This document shows positions 63,030 through 64,000 of a stretch of 64,000 nt of DNA, piece after piece. The notes beneath the pieces were generated by a model that had not been told where the DNA came from, made no database searches, and saw nothing but the letters and a program-made list of their open reading frames with translations. This stretch comes from Mycobacterium adipatum (lineage in GTDB: Bacteria > Actinomycetota > Actinomycetes > Mycobacteriales > Mycobacteriaceae): assembly GCF_001644575.1 (NCBI RefSeq), contig NZ_CP015596.1, positions 4,092,001-4,156,000 on the forward strand. Direction: 5' to 3'. The position numbers and the translations under genes were made by a program. The first letter of the stretch is position 1, and each line of letters begins with the position of its first letter.

Positions 63030-64000
63030 ATGACCAGCATTGCTGATGGCACAGGAGTCCTGGCCGGCGAACAACGCATGCTCATCGACGGGGAGCTCCA
63101 GCTCACTGCCGGCGGCACACTGTTCGATGTGATCGACCCGGCCACCGAACTCGTCGCCGGTCAGGCGACAGACGGAACCGTCGACGATATGGCGCGTGCG
63201 GTCGGCGCGGCACGTCGAGCTTTCGACGAGACCGACTGGAGCCGCGACCTCGACTTCCGCTATCACTGCCTCAGCCAGCTGCACGCGGCGCTGGAACGCA
63301 ACAAGGAACATCTGCGCCGGGTGCTCATCACCGAGGTGGGTTGCCCGGTGAAGGTGACCGGCAGCCAGATCGAGAGCCCGATCGACGAGGTCAAACATTG
63401 GGCCGAACACGGCAAGAACTTCGACTACCTCGCCGACAACGGTGTGCACCAGACTCCGCTGGGGCCGGCTCGGCGCAAGATCCACTACGAAGCCGTCGGC
63501 GTCGTCGGCGCCATCACGCCCTGGAACGTGCCGTTGTACCTCAACATCGCCGAGACGGTGCCCGCCCTGATGGCGGGGAACACGGTGGTGCTCAAACCCG
63601 CGCAGCTCACCCCGTGGTCGGGCAGCGAGTACGGCCGCATCGTGGCCGAGGAGACCGATATCCCGCCCGGCGTGTTCAACGTGGTGACCTCAAACGCCAA
63701 CGAGGTCGGCGCGGCCCTGTCCGCGGACCCGCGGGTCGACATGGTGACCTTCACCGGGTCCACGGCGACCGGGCGCGCCATCCTGGCCGCCGGAGCGGCG
63801 ACGGTGAAGAAGACGCTGCTGGAACTGGGCGGCAAGAGCGCGCACATCGTGCTCGACGATGCCGACTTCGGCATGGCGTTGCCGATGGCCGCACTGATGG
63901 CCTGCGTGATGAGCGGCCAGTCCTGCATCCTGCCGTCCCGGATCCTGTTGCCGCGCAGCCGATACGACGAGGGCATCGAAATCATGAAGACCATGATGGA
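63030..64000 (+). CDS. Aldehyde dehydrogenase, N-terminal part (runs off right edge)
   Basis: About 323 residues present. MTSIADGTGVLAGEQRMLIDGELQLTAGGTLFDVIDPAT; cofactor loop GVVGAITPWNVPLYLNIAETVPALMAGNTVVLKPA; FTGSTATGRAIL; base Glu in LELGGKSAHIVLDDAD; catalytic Cys in MSGQSCILPSR. The remaining C-terminal third (substrate tunnel) lies beyond position 64000. Preceded by dyad D, so it belongs to the regulon. Converts an aldehyde of the pathway to an acid, suitable for the CoA transferase. Confidence 0.93.
   Translation, partial: MTSIADGTGVLAGEQRMLIDGELQLTAGGTLFDVIDPATELVAGQATDGTVDDMARAVGAARRAFDETDWSRDLDFRYHCLSQLHAALERNKEHLRRVLITEVGCPVKVTGSQIESPIDEVKHWAEHGKNFDYLADNGVHQTPLGPARRKIHYEAVGVVGAITPWNVPLYLNIAETVPALMAGNTVVLKPAQLTPWSGSEYGRIVAEETDIPPGVFNVVTSNANEVGAALSADPRVDMVTFTGSTATGRAILAAGAATVKKTLLELGGKSAHIVLDDADFGMALPMAALMACVMSGQSCILPSRILLPRSRYDEGIEIMKTMM

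Noticed and set aside
1..64000. tRNA, rRNA, CRISPR arrays, prophage genes
   Set aside because: No cloverleaf, rRNA segment, regularly spaced repeats or phage structural genes were seen on either strand.

Overview
The window is high-GC DNA whose coding regions look like a Mycolicibacterium/Mycobacterium chromosome. Markers are mycothione reductase, MPT83/MPT70 fasciclin proteins with DipZ, a DUF222/HNH 13E12-type gene with a mycobacterial SOS box, EfpA, DUF1707 and DUF2631 proteins. From memory of the M. tuberculosis map, much of 0-44.5 kb is syntenic with Rv2846c-Rv2876: efpA, cysG, cobB, cobO, a Mg-chelatase-like protein, mqo, an alpha/beta hydrolase, mtr, [insert], SDR, aldC, amidotransferase, glnA4, mapB, penicillin-binding lipoprotein, GNAT, ispG, rip1, dxr, mpt83/mpt70/dipZ and DUF2631. 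The sequence therefore looks like a conserved core with two accessory blocks.

Layout. 1-7.7 kb: the end of efpA and a tightly overlapping minus-strand cobalamin/siroheme operon led by mqo. 7.8-10.2 kb: hydrolase and mtr. 10.2-13.1 kb: an ECF-type cobalt importer (cbiMNQO) with an ArsR repressor. 13.1-23.1 kb: a SigC-like copper block (sigC, ctpB, two PepSY membrane proteins, His-rich DUF5134 protein, zf-HC2 membrane protein, CopD-CtaG fusion) with recurring ECF-type promoters. 23.2-28.1 kb: a gamma-glutamylation-type amine catabolic operon (glnA4, amidotransferase, aldC, SDR, GntR). 28.2-32.9 kb: hydrolase-like protein, lipoprotein, cobQ, mapB, PaaI thioesterase, DUF1707. 32.9-39.3 kb: penicillin-binding lipoprotein, GNAT, ispG, rip1, dxr. 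39.4-42.7 kb: mpt83, mpt70, dipZ, with SigK-like promoters before mpt83 and dipZ. 42.7-44.5 kb: an amino acid permease and a DUF2631 gene.

An IS30-family element (44.56-46.16 kb) marks the point where the syntenic core ends. From 46.2 kb to the right edge is a catabolic island with two P450s, a Baeyer-Villiger monooxygenase, alcohol dehydrogenase, two-carbonyl-type aldolase, SDR, esterase, SMP-30 lactonase, thioesterase, class III CoA transferase, phosphotransferase, SRPBCC and DUF427 proteins, TetR and an aldehyde dehydrogenase. It is bound together by one repeated sequence signal. The imperfect dyad T(G/T)ACA-N14-TGTAA occurs five times with identical spacing, each time in front of these transcription units. 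This looks like a single regulon, probably run by the local TetR.

No tRNA, rRNA, CRISPR array or riboswitch was recognised. No gene-free stretch exceeds 300 bases; the longest (about 245 bases, 56523-56767) holds the SOS box of the HNH gene.
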